From Gemmatimonadota bacterium (GTDB lineage Bacteria; Gemmatimonadota; Gemmatimonadetes; Gemmatimonadales; Gemmatimonadaceae): 8,590 nt of DNA. Made by a program: the position numbers and the translations under genes. The notes beneath the pieces are model-generated. The model saw only the letters and a program-made list of their open reading frames with translations. It was not told where the DNA came from and did not search any database. Positions 1-4,867 of the stretch are shown here, piece by piece; positions within the stretch are counted from its first letter, which is position 1, and every line of letters begins with the position of its first letter. The stretch covers positions 1 to 8,590 of the forward strand of contig JADJRJ010000022.1 in the NCBI GenBank assembly GCA_016712265.1. Reading direction: 5' to 3'.

Positions 1-21
1 CGGAACCGCTGCCGTGGTCAT
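1..21 (-). CDS. Possible start of the next operon gene (partial, cut by window edge)
   Basis: On the minus strand an ATG at 21-19 follows the stop of the preceding gene (23-25) by one nucleotide, and the reading frame (MTTAAVP) stays open to the window edge. The tight spacing matches the other junctions in this operon. Only seven codons are visible, so no function can be given. By position it would be the next phage-type gene, but that is only inference. Confidence 0.35.
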
Positions 22-22
22 G

Positions 23-721
23 TCAGCGCACCCGCGCCGGAGCCTTGGCGGTGTGCTGCTCGTCGGTGTCGGGCTTGGCCCGTCGCACCGGCGGGTCGAG
101 CAGGTCATGCACCGACTGGATCTCCCGACGGACATCGCTGCTGTCGAGGTTGGCCCGGTCGACGAACAGGCCACGCAAGCCGAGCGGTGCACCGGGGTTG
201 TAATTGAACCGTCCCGCGCCGCGTACGTCGTGCCAGTACACCACCCGCGCAGCGGTGGCCCGCCACGCCGCCAGCGCCCGCATCACGTTGTCGAGGGCGT
301 CGTCGACCTCGGCGCGTGCCGTCGACAGTTCCGCGCGTGCCGCGGTCTCCTCGTCCAGTGCCGCGCCACGGTAGGCGGGCAGCAATTCGGTCCACGACGC
401 CTCCAGCGCATCGGACAACGCCTGGAACTCGATCTCGGCGGCGGCGACCCGGGCGCGGGCTTCGTCCTGGTGTGGGGTGCCGATCGCGGCCGCGGACTGG
501 CCTGCCACCACCGCATCAGCGGCGGCGGCACGGTCGGCGGCTTCGGCGTGGCGCATCAGATCCGCCGCGCCGGTCATCACCCCGGCGGCGGCCTTCGCGC
601 GTTGCCGCAGTTCGAGGAACGACTTCACACGCGCGGCGAGTGCCTTGTCGGTTGTGATGTCGATCAGTTCACTTCTCATCGCCGCGCTGGTGCGTCGGCT
701 GCGTGCTGCTGCTTCGTCCAT
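23..721 (-). CDS. Alanine-rich helical hypothetical phage protein, 232 aa
   Basis: I do not recognise a named family. The ATG at 721-719 shares its A with the TGA of the upstream gene (TGATG), which fixes the start better than the longer open frame reaching 832 and suggests translational coupling. An alternative internal start is the Met before RSELIDITTDK. Residues from about 15 to 160 are rich in Ala, Glu, Arg and Asp with few Pro or Gly, consistent with long helices or a coiled coil. The C-terminal third contains aromatic motifs (VVYWHDV, GRFNYNPGAP) and ends in a charged tail. Its place after two short phage-type genes would suit a virion-assembly or scaffold-like role, but no motif proves this. 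Confidence 0.75.
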   Translation of the reverse strand: MDEAAARSRRTSAAMRSELIDITTDKALAARVKSFLELRQRAKAAAGVMTGAADLMRHAEAADRAAAADAVVAGQSAAAIGTPHQDEARARVAAAEIEFQALSDALEASWTELLPAYRGAALDEETAARAELSTARAEVDDALDNVMRALAAWRATAARVVYWHDVRGAGRFNYNPGAPLGLRGLFVDRANLDSSDVRREIQSVHDLLDPPVRRAKPDTDEQHTAKAPARVR

Positions 722-1011
722 CAGATGTCCACTCCTTCGGCGCGTGCCTGCGCACGCTGTTCGGTCTTGCTGCGGTTGGCGTCGGCGGCTGCGTCTTGCA
801 GCGCCTCGGCGATCTCGGTCGGTGTCGCCCATCTTTCGCCGCGGCGCTCCGCGTCGATCGGGTCGCGGCCTTGGCTTTTCAGGACGGCGAATTGCCCGAG
901 GTTGTCGGCTTCGACGACGGCGTCGGGTGCCATCGCCTTGAGTTGTGCCCTGGTCAGCTGCGGGGCGGGTTTGGCCGCTGCTTCGGGGTCGTAGTAGTCG
1001 GGTCGTTCCAT
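721..1011 (-). CDS. Small phage-type hypothetical protein, 96 aa (MERPDYYDP start)
   Basis: The ATG at 1011-1009 has an AGGAAAGG ribosome site upstream. The acidic, aromatic N-terminus (PDYYDPEAAA) is followed by a helical segment (LTRAQLKAMAPDAVVEADNLGQ) and a charged, Gln/Arg-rich C-terminus (residues 60-96). The protein has no cysteine and no membrane segment. It gives the impression of a small protein from the head region of actinobacterial prophages, but I cannot name a family. The stop overlaps the next start by one base, and its 5' end overlaps the preceding small ORF by 58 nt in another frame. Confidence 0.75.
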   Translation of the reverse strand: MERPDYYDPEAAAKPAPQLTRAQLKAMAPDAVVEADNLGQFAVLKSQGRDPIDAERRGERWATPTEIAEALQDAAADANRSKTEQRAQARAEGVDI

Positions 1012-1112
1012 CGTTGTTGCCTTTCCTGTGACAGTCGTCGTTTCAGATAGACCACGTAGGTCTCGTCGTGCTTGAGGCGCTCACGGCCTCCTGAGTAGTT
1101 GCGTCGCGGCAT
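954..1112 (-). CDS. Small basic protein, 52 aa, overlapping the next gene
   Basis: The frame begins MPRRNYSGGRERLKHDETYV and ends with TGA at 956-954. Its ATG at 1112-1110 lies three nt after the stop of the upstream gene and has a strong GGAGGGGG ribosome site, which is the main support. The protein is very basic (many Arg, Lys and Gln), with a Thr/Pro-rich C-terminus (residues 36-52). The last 58 nt are shared with the following gene in another frame, so the C-terminal part may be under little protein-level constraint. The function is unknown. A nucleic-acid-binding or head-assembly accessory role is possible from charge alone. Confidence 0.55.
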   Translation of the reverse strand: MPRRNYSGGRERLKHDETYVVYLKRRLSQERQQRWNDPTTTTPKQRPNPPRS

Positions 1113-1115
1113 CAA

Positions 1116-1559
1116 TCACCCCCTCCCGGCGTCGGCGTAGTCGTCGGCGGGGGTTCGGGCCAGGTACAGCAGCAGCAGGTCGAGCGCGTCGCGGTTGTAC
1201 GCCTCCACGTCACCGACGCCCTCGGCGCTCAGTGTCGACGTGCCGGTCAGGGTGGCGGCCATGTCCGCGCCCGGTGCCTGCCGTGGCCCGGTCAGGTTGG
1301 CGTGCATCGTCGAGCGTCCCCGCAGTACCGCCCCGGCGGTATAGGTCAGGACGCGCCTGCGAGGTCGGCGGGTGCCGAGGCGCCGGACGTACCAGCCGTC
1401 AAGGTCAGGCGGCGTCGTGCTGGTGGCGGTGAGGGTCGCCGTCAAGGTGGCGACACCATGCAGCGCGGCGCGCAGCTCGTCCGGGTCCGGCTCGGTCAGG
1501 CCCAGCCCGGCAGTCACGATCGGCCCGCCGCTGCCCAGGCCGGCGGTGACGAGGCTCAT
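1116..1559 (-). CDS. Phage structural-type hypothetical protein with repeated VTAGLG and ATLT motifs, 147 aa
   Basis: The start MSLVTAGLGSGG uses the ATG at 1559-1557, which overlaps the upstream TGA (ATGA) and has GGGAGG seven nt upstream. The five-codon-longer frame to 1574 lacks this support. The N-terminus carries a doubled motif (LVTAGLG at residues 3-9, IVTAGLG at 14-20). Ala/Leu/Thr repeats recur later (ATLTATLTATST at 37-48, ATLTGTSTLSA at 102-112). Such short beta-like repeats occur in hypothetical proteins near head-tail genes of actinophages, so a virion-associated role is plausible. A helical Leu-rich segment (LDLLLLYLA) lies near the end. The exact function is unknown. Confidence 0.75.
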   Translation of the reverse strand: MSLVTAGLGSGGPIVTAGLGLTEPDPDELRAALHGVATLTATLTATSTTPPDLDGWYVRRLGTRRPRRRVLTYTAGAVLRGRSTMHANLTGPRQAPGADMAATLTGTSTLSAEGVGDVEAYNRDALDLLLLYLARTPADDYADAGRG

Positions 1560-1723
1560 TCGTCGACCTCCCACTGCTCGGCCAGGCTCGGACGGCGGGC
1601 GCCGGGGCGATCGGTCAGAGGGTTGACGGTGTGCTCGCGGCAGGTGCCGCCCGCGGGCCAGTAGCCGACGAAGACGCAGCCGCGCACAGCGCAGCGGTTC
1701 ACGGGTCCACGGTTCGGGGTCAT
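1556..1723 (-). CDS. Small Cys/His protein, possible zinc-binding, 55 aa
   Basis: The ATG at 1723-1721 overlaps the upstream TGA (ATGA) and has AGGAGG nine nt upstream. The stop overlaps the next start (ATGA). The protein begins MTPNRGPVNRC and carries cysteines at residues 11, 16 and 28 plus His31, in the arrangement C-x4-C-x11-C-x2-H. This could bind one zinc ion, as in many short phage zinc-ribbon proteins. The second half is Arg/Pro-rich and ends in WEVDE. It is far shorter than the open frame it sits in, whose upstream part overlaps the neighbouring genes and is a shadow. Function beyond possible metal or nucleic-acid binding is unknown. Confidence 0.7.
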   Translation of the reverse strand: MTPNRGPVNRCAVRGCVFVGYWPAGGTCREHTVNPLTDRPGARRPSLAEQWEVDE

Positions 1724-2091
1724 GGCAGCGGCCTCCTGACGCGGATCTCGGACAGCGGCACCTTCTGGGGCCGCTTTGTACTGAAGATTCGGAGTGGAGT
1801 GGCGCTGCGGCCGGGTCCGGGTCGGGTGTGGGCTGATCCGTGCGAGCGGGCCTGGCCCTCGTTCGTGATGGCCGGGATGTCTACATTTGTAGACAGAAGC
1901 GCATTTCGCGTTTCCGCGAAGTCGATGCGCTTGTAGGCCCAGTCGCGGGTGTAGCCGAACTCCTTCTCGACGCACTCCTCGAACGTGGAGTACCCGCCCT
2001 CGATGGGTTCGGCGCCGTGCTCGGCGATCCACTCGGCGGCTTCGATTGCGTCGTCGTCGTGGCCGTCGAGGAATGTCGGTGGGCGGGTCAT
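1720..2091 (-). CDS. DNA-associated phage/plasmid protein, possibly C-terminally degenerate, 123 aa
   Basis: The ATG at 2091-2089 overlaps the stop of the replication gene (ATGA), and its own stop overlaps the next start. The N-terminus is acidic (LDGHDDDAIEAAEWIAEHG). Residues 37-82 (TFEECVEKEFGYTRDWAYKRIDFAE then LLSTNVDI and TNEGQAR) match a pattern I know from actinobacterial phage and plasmid DNA-associated proteins: E..GY.R..AY..I..AE..., ST.VD.P.TNE.QAR. In those proteins the helices usually continue after QAR. Here the sequence switches to a Pro/Arg/Ser-rich tail (residues 83-123), so the C-terminus may have been replaced by an old frameshift or deletion. Two DNA dyads lie inside the coding sequence (1878-1895 and 1897-1932). 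Confidence 0.75.
   Translation of the reverse strand: MTRPPTFLDGHDDDAIEAAEWIAEHGAEPIEGGYSTFEECVEKEFGYTRDWAYKRIDFAETRNALLSTNVDIPAITNEGQARSHGSAHTRPGPGRSATPLRIFSTKRPQKVPLSEIRVRRPLP
1878..1895. repeat. Perfect 18-bp palindrome inside a coding sequence (operator or parS-like candidate)
   Basis: TGTCTACA-TT-TGTAGACA has perfect 8-bp arms around a 2-bp centre. It lies in codons for STNVD of the 123-aa gene and is AT-rich compared with its surroundings. It could be a binding site for the HTH regulator or for the ParB-domain protein of the same operon. Because the encoded residues are part of a motif I associate with the family, part of the symmetry may be imposed by the protein. Confidence 0.5.
1897..1932. 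repeat. Interrupted hairpin next to the 18-bp palindrome
   Basis: AAGCGCAT (1897-1904) pairs with ATGCGCTT (1925-1932), and TTCGCG (1905-1910) pairs with CGCGAA (1915-1920). The loop is TTTC, with a 4-nt bulge (GTCG) on one side. Fourteen base pairs in 36 nt, directly beside another perfect dyad, could be a protein-binding site, a folded RNA or an attenuator within the operon transcript. No U-tract follows, so a plain terminator is unlikely. Confidence 0.45.
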
Positions 2092-3704
2092 GATGCGGTG
2101 TCCTCCTGGTCGTCGGTGATGAGTGCGCCGCGTTGCAGTGCTGCCAGCGCCTCGGCCACGGCGGGGTCGTTCTGGGCGAGTGCCTGCGCCTGGCGCAGCC
2201 GTTCGGCGTTGTCCTTGGCGCGCACTGCCTGGTCGTGGCCGGGCGGTCGGTAGCCGCGGTCGTGGCCGGGCTGTGGTGCGGACATGCCGGGCCGGTACTG
2301 GTCGGGCGGTTCGGCGCCCAGCACCTCGGACACCGGCGGCGGGGTGTAGGTCGCCGTGGGTGCTGCCTTGGCCTTCGGCAACTGCGAGGCGGCCTGCGGC
2401 TGTCGTTCGCAGGCGGCGCGGGCCAGCCGTTCGGCGACCTGGTGGGTCCGCTCGACCAGTTGCCGGAACGTGGCGAGGTCGACTGTGGAGGGGTTGACGA
2501 AGATCCAGCCGTCGTCAAGTTCGGTGTGCCAGTGGCGGGCCAGGTGGTCGCGGTCGGCCTCGGTGGCCTCGAGATCGGGGTCGAGCACGGCCAGCAGGTT
2601 CATGGAACGGTGGGCGGTCAGCGGCCACTCGCACTGCCAAGCGGGTACGTCGGGGTGCTTGACCAGTAGCAGCAGGTCCTGATCGCTGTCGTCGTCGTGG
2701 GCCAGCGGCTCGACGGTGAACCCACGGCCGGCCAGGTCGGCGCACAGGTCGGCGAACAGCGTCACCTTGACGCCGTGGGCCTTGCACGCTTTGGCCAGCC
2801 GGTTCTGGTTCACCTGATCGGCCGGGTTGACGGTGGGCGCGGTGCGCTGGGGTTCCTGGTGCTCGGTTGCCTCGGCGTAGGCGTCTGTCGATGCCAGCAC
2901 CACGGCGGCGGGATCGCTGTCGGCCAGCGCCTGCAGCCGTTTGATGAGCAGCCCGGTCGGCGATGACTTGGGCGCGGGCATGTCGGCCAGCGCTGCGCGC
3001 AGCCGGCCGGTGTCCCAGCCGTTGGCGGTGGCCGTGGCCAGCGCGTCAGCGAGATCGTCGTTGTCGCACTTGATCCCGGTTCCGATGGCGGTCGCGGGAA
3101 CGACGGCCGTCACCATGTCGCGGATCTCGCCCACGGTCAGGCGCGGGCGCGCCGCGCCCTCAGGCGCGGGCGCGGTAAGCGCCTCTCCCTCCCTTCCTTC
3201 CTCCCTAGGGGTCGGAAGGGAGGGAGGGTATGTCCGCGATTCGCGGACAACTTCGGCGGACATCTCTGGCGGACAACTCTCGCGGACAACTTCGGCGGAC
3301 ATCTCCGCATCTTGTGAACCTGTCCGCGATTCGCGGACATCTCTGGCGGACATCTCGGGCTGACCTGTCTGCGATTCGCGGACATCTCCTGTCCGCGATT
3401 CGCGGACATCTCGCAGCAGTTGGTAGCGAGTGTGGCGTCCTTTGAGCGCATCGACGGCCAGCAGCGCAGACCGGTACTCGGTCGGCTGTGTCAGCGCATC
3501 ACGGGCGCGGGTGAACGATGACACGTACTTGATCCCGGCCAGCCGCATGATGCCGTCGCGGCCGGGGGCGCAGGTGTTGCCGTCGTAGGAGTCGAGCGCC
3601 AGCGCGAGCAGCAGCAGCCGCTCGGTGGGCGTGACCCAATCGGTGGGGATGTCCATGATCCACGCCAGCGCGGGCCGGTTCTCGGGGATGGCGAGGTCGC
3701 TCAC
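2088..3704 (-). CDS. Replication-initiator-like protein with embedded iteron array, 538 aa
   Basis: The GTG start at 3704-3702 overlaps the upstream TGA (GTGA) and has GGGGAGGTGG upstream. The longer frame to 3884 runs through the neighbouring small gene and is a shadow. Residues 1-97 look like a winged-helix replication domain (TPTERLLLLALALDSY, GRDGIMRLAGI, SSFTRARDAL, GRHTRYQLL). Residues 98-158 are repetitive (DVRESRTG, EMSAEVVRES) because the DNA beneath is an array of palindromes and 13-bp repeats. The remainder contains a helical region (LTVGEIRDMVTAVVP, GRLRAALADMP), an acidic segment (HDDDSDQDLLLLVKHPD) and a Gln/Ala-rich C-terminus. Lambda O has the same plan: N-terminal winged helix, origin iterons inside the gene, then a helicase-contact domain. 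I infer initiation of element replication. No helicase Walker motif or primase motif was seen. Confidence 0.75.
   Translation of the reverse strand: MSDLAIPENRPALAWIMDIPTDWVTPTERLLLLALALDSYDGNTCAPGRDGIMRLAGIKYVSSFTRARDALTQPTEYRSALLAVDALKGRHTRYQLLRDVRESRTGDVRESQTGQPEMSARDVRESRTGSQDAEMSAEVVRESCPPEMSAEVVRESRTYPPSLPTPREEGREGEALTAPAPEGAARPRLTVGEIRDMVTAVVPATAIGTGIKCDNDDLADALATATANGWDTGRLRAALADMPAPKSSPTGLLIKRLQALADSDPAAVVLASTDAYAEATEHQEPQRTAPTVNPADQVNQNRLAKACKAHGVKVTLFADLCADLAGRGFTVEPLAHDDDSDQDLLLLVKHPDVPAWQCEWPLTAHRSMNLLAVLDPDLEATEADRDHLARHWHTELDDGWIFVNPSTVDLATFRQLVERTHQVAERLARAACERQPQAASQLPKAKAAPTATYTPPPVSEVLGAEPPDQYRPGMSAPQPGHDRGYRPPGHDQAVRAKDNAERLRQAQALAQNDPAVAEALAALQRGALITDDQEDTAS
3185..3226. 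repeat. Polypyrimidine/polypurine hairpin beside the iteron array
   Basis: A 13-base pyrimidine tract (3185-3197, CTCCCTCCCTTCC) has its exact reverse complement at 3214-3226, with a 16-nt spacer containing the palindrome CCCTAGGG (3203-3210). It lies directly next to the iteron array. The strand-asymmetric purine/pyrimidine composition could allow triplex or single-stranded structure and might act in origin opening. This is inference. In protein it encodes the linker after PPSLP. Confidence 0.6.
3230..3412. repeat. Iteron array, candidate replication origin inside the replication gene
   Basis: Four 19-bp dyads of the form TGTCCGCGATTCGCGGACA lie at 3231-3249, 3321-3339, 3366-3384 (one mismatch, TGTCTGCG) and 3390-3408. 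Between and around them are direct GCGGACA half-sites at 3243, 3256, 3269, 3282 and 3295, exactly 13 bp apart, then at 3333, 3346, 3378 and 3402. A 13-bp step is not a multiple of three, so the repeat is kept at the DNA level rather than by codons. Every third copy returns to frame and gives the 13-residue peptide repeat EMSAEVVRES. Dyad iterons clustered inside an initiator gene are the hallmark of lambda-type origins. Confidence 0.75.
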
Positions 3705-3874
3705 CAGTCCACCTCCCCGGCGTCGGTGGTGCGGGCCAGCCACTCGCGGCAGCACAGACCTGCGGCGGCCGCGGCGGCGATCTGCTCCACGCCGAGCACG
3801 CCGCATGGGTGGGCGACGCCGGCCGGGGCGGTGCAGACGATCGGCGGGGCCGGGGTCAGGTGGGGTCGACTCAT
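3701..3874 (-). CDS. Small Cys-containing hypothetical protein, 57 aa
   Basis: ATG at 3874-3872 overlaps the stop of the ParB-domain gene (ATGA), and its TGA (3703-3701) overlaps the GTG start of the replication gene (GTGA). A stop-start overlap at both ends strongly supports a real gene. The protein starts MSRPHLTPAPPIVCTAPAG and ends AGEVDW. It has cysteines at residues 14, 24, 41 and 42 and a His at 22 (CTAPAGVAHPCG and GLCCREW), a possible metal-binding pattern. The middle is Ala-rich and probably helical. The function is unknown. Position suggests an accessory role in replication or translational coupling between its neighbours. Confidence 0.7.
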   Translation of the reverse strand: MSRPHLTPAPPIVCTAPAGVAHPCGVLGVEQIAAAAAAGLCCREWLARTTDAGEVDW

Positions 3875-4425
3875 CGGTCACCACCTGCCACCAGTCGCAG
3901 CACGGGCGGGTCTACGTCGACATGCCAGTCGACGATCAGCCAGCCGCCGCCCACGTGTTCCCACAGGCCGCGGCGCACCAGTTCACCGGCCGCGGCATGC
4001 CCGCCGATCTGCGGGATGGCGTCATCGGGCACGAAGCCGTCGGTGTGGTGTCCGGCCGCCCATGACCCGGCCCTGAGCCACAGCGCCGATGCTTCCGGCG
4101 ACAGGCCGACCATGCGAGGGTCGGCGGTGATGCTCGCGGCGATCACCTGGCGGGTCTGCTCGCGGTTGAGGTGGCGCCTGCTCAAGTTCAGCGCCAGCGC
4201 CACCGTGCGCTTGTCGGTGTCGGTGTCCAAGTTGGACACCACCACGGTCGGGCAGTTGATCCCGAGCTCGGCGGCGATCGCATGACGATGATGTCCGTCG
4301 AGGATCACACCGTCTTCATCGACCTGGATGGGCACCAGGATGCCGTCGGCGGCGATGGACTCGCGGAGCGCGGTGTACTCCTCGGCCGACAACTCGGGCA
4401 GCAGTTGGAACGGTGCCTTGTTCAC
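3871..4425 (-). CDS. ParB-domain protein fused to a phage winged-helix-like module, 184 aa
   Basis: Residues 8-60 match the ParB/sulfiredoxin-fold N-terminal domain: L.ELSAEEY.AL..SIA..GI..PI, then VILDGHHRHAIA (residues 40-51) with the conserved G-H-H-R box. Residues 84-104 (RRHLNREQTRQVIAASITADP) resemble the helix that follows this domain in ParB-like regulators. A full second HTH is absent. Instead LSPEASALWLRAGSWAAGHHTDGFVP (108-133) and GLWEHVGGGWLIVDWH (153-168) match a module common at the N-terminus of actinobacterial phage replication proteins (ALWLRAG...TDGFVP...GLWE..DGGY..HDW). The GTG start at 4425 overlaps the stop of the preceding 49-aa ORF (GTGA) and has only a weak ribosome site. 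Probable role: DNA binding in replication, partition or regulation of the element. Confidence 0.8.
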   Translation of the reverse strand: MNKAPFQLLPELSAEEYTALRESIAADGILVPIQVDEDGVILDGHHRHAIAAELGINCPTVVVSNLDTDTDKRTVALALNLSRRHLNREQTRQVIAASITADPRMVGLSPEASALWLRAGSWAAGHHTDGFVPDDAIPQIGGHAAAGELVRRGLWEHVGGGWLIVDWHVDVDPPVLRLVAGGDR

Positions 4426-4571
4426 GTCCCACCGCCACGCACGCTCTCCCCGTCGGCGATGGTCACGGACATGTCGCAGGCAGCGCCTACAATGGAGGAG
4501 CGAACTGTGTCGTTAGTCGCCGCCTCCGCGTATCCGTCGCCGGGGGCGGCGACTTTCGTTTGCGGACTCAT
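4422..4571 (-). CDS. Doubtful small ORF between xis and the ParB-domain gene, 49 aa
   Basis: ATG at 4571-4569 lies two nt after the excisionase stop, and the TGA (4424-4422) overlaps the GTG of the ParB-domain gene. The translation starts MSPQTKVAAPGDGYAEAATN and ends ESVRGGGT. It has no recognisable motif. The spacing on both sides fits the operon, but the ribosome site is weak (AAGGCGG, distant). The opposite strand also shows a promoter-like and a terminator-like element here (4466-4554). The stretch may therefore be a real small gene, or an intergenic region that happens to stay open. Confidence 0.4.
   Translation of the reverse strand: MSPQTKVAAPGDGYAEAATNDTVRSSIVGAACDMSVTIADGESVRGGGT
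4466..4493 (+). promoter_or_regulatory. Possible plus-strand promoter antisense to the xis-rep operon
   Basis: CGGACA (4466-4471) and TACAAT (4488-4493) are separated by 16 bp, giving a good -10 and a moderate -35. A transcript starting near 4499 would run into the hairpin at 4515-4554 after about 60 nt. No plus-strand gene follows. This could be a small antisense RNA promoter or a chance match. Confidence 0.3.
4515..4562 (+). terminator. Hairpin with T-rich tail, possible terminator
   Basis: AGTCGCCGCC (4515-4524) pairs with GGCGGCGACT (4545-4554), a perfect 10-bp GC-rich stem with a 20-nt loop, followed on the plus strand by a T-rich stretch (TTCGTTT). Read on the plus strand it resembles an intrinsic terminator. 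On the minus strand it would fall inside the operon transcript just after the excisionase gene and could limit read-through. Confidence 0.4.
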
Positions 4572-4573
4572 TG

Positions 4574-4756
4574 TCAGCTCGCCGCCTTGGAGAACTGGGC
4601 TTCCATCCACGCCACTACGTCGCTGCGTCGGTAGACCACGCGGCGGCCGACCTTGGCGAAGGGCGGGCCTTCGTTCCGGTGGCGCCAGTAGGCCAGCGTG
4701 GAGGTCGGCCGACGCACCAGGTCGGCGGTCTCCGGCGGGGTCATCCATTCATCCAT
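4574..4756 (-). CDS. AlpA/MerR-type excisionase (HTH_17-like), 60 aa
   Basis: This is the first gene of the minus-strand operon. The ATG at 4756-4754 has a strong GAGGAGAG site. The 60-residue protein is almost entirely one winged-helix DNA-binding domain. It contains MTPPETADLVRRPTSTLAYWR (recognition region, residues 5-25), the GPPFAKVGRRVVYRRSDVVAW wing (30-50) and a short C-terminal helix. This is the usual form of excisionases and AlpA regulators in actinobacterial phages and integrative elements. It likely bends attachment-site DNA to direct the integrase to excision, and may also regulate. It is divergent from the regulator-int pair. Confidence 0.85.
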   Translation of the reverse strand: MDEWMTPPETADLVRRPTSTLAYWRHRNEGPPFAKVGRRVVYRRSDVVAWMEAQFSKAAS

Positions 4757-4867
4757 GAGTCTCTCCTCTAATGCGGAACTCCTACACTTCTAGATGTAAC
4801 TAGACAAAGTCGGGTCTGTCCACCACTATTGGAGTTGACCTATTCCGTGTTGGAGAGAGAGCCGAAG
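4757..4867. promoter_or_regulatory. Divergent control region between excisionase operon and regulator-int operon
   Basis: This 111-bp gap separates the two divergent operons and is less GC-rich than the genes. It contains the dyad TCTAG-ATGTAA-CTAGA (4789-4804), a likely operator. TAGACA (4801) and TTGACC (4835) resemble -35 boxes on the plus strand, and TGGACA on the minus strand, but none has a convincing TANNNT box at the right distance, so exact promoters are not assigned. The arrangement is that of a lysogeny/excision switch. Confidence 0.6.

Noticed and set aside
14..994. Long plus-strand open frame of 326 codons at the left end
   Set aside because: It lies opposite well-linked minus-strand genes, is Arg/Cys-rich with no motif, and lacks a ribosome site. 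It is a GC-rich antisense shadow.
1556..2518. Minus-strand open frame of 320 codons
   Set aside because: Only its last 55 codons are supported. The upstream part overlaps the initiator and the 123-aa gene and is Arg/Pro/Thr low complexity.
3231..3408. CRISPR array
   Set aside because: The repeats are short palindromes with variable 13-bp or longer spacing inside a coding sequence. There are no constant-length unique spacers and no cas genes.
3230..3445. Plus-strand repetitive ORF (SAIRGQLRRTS pattern)
   Set aside because: It is the iteron array read in another frame. The repeats explain the repetitive peptide.
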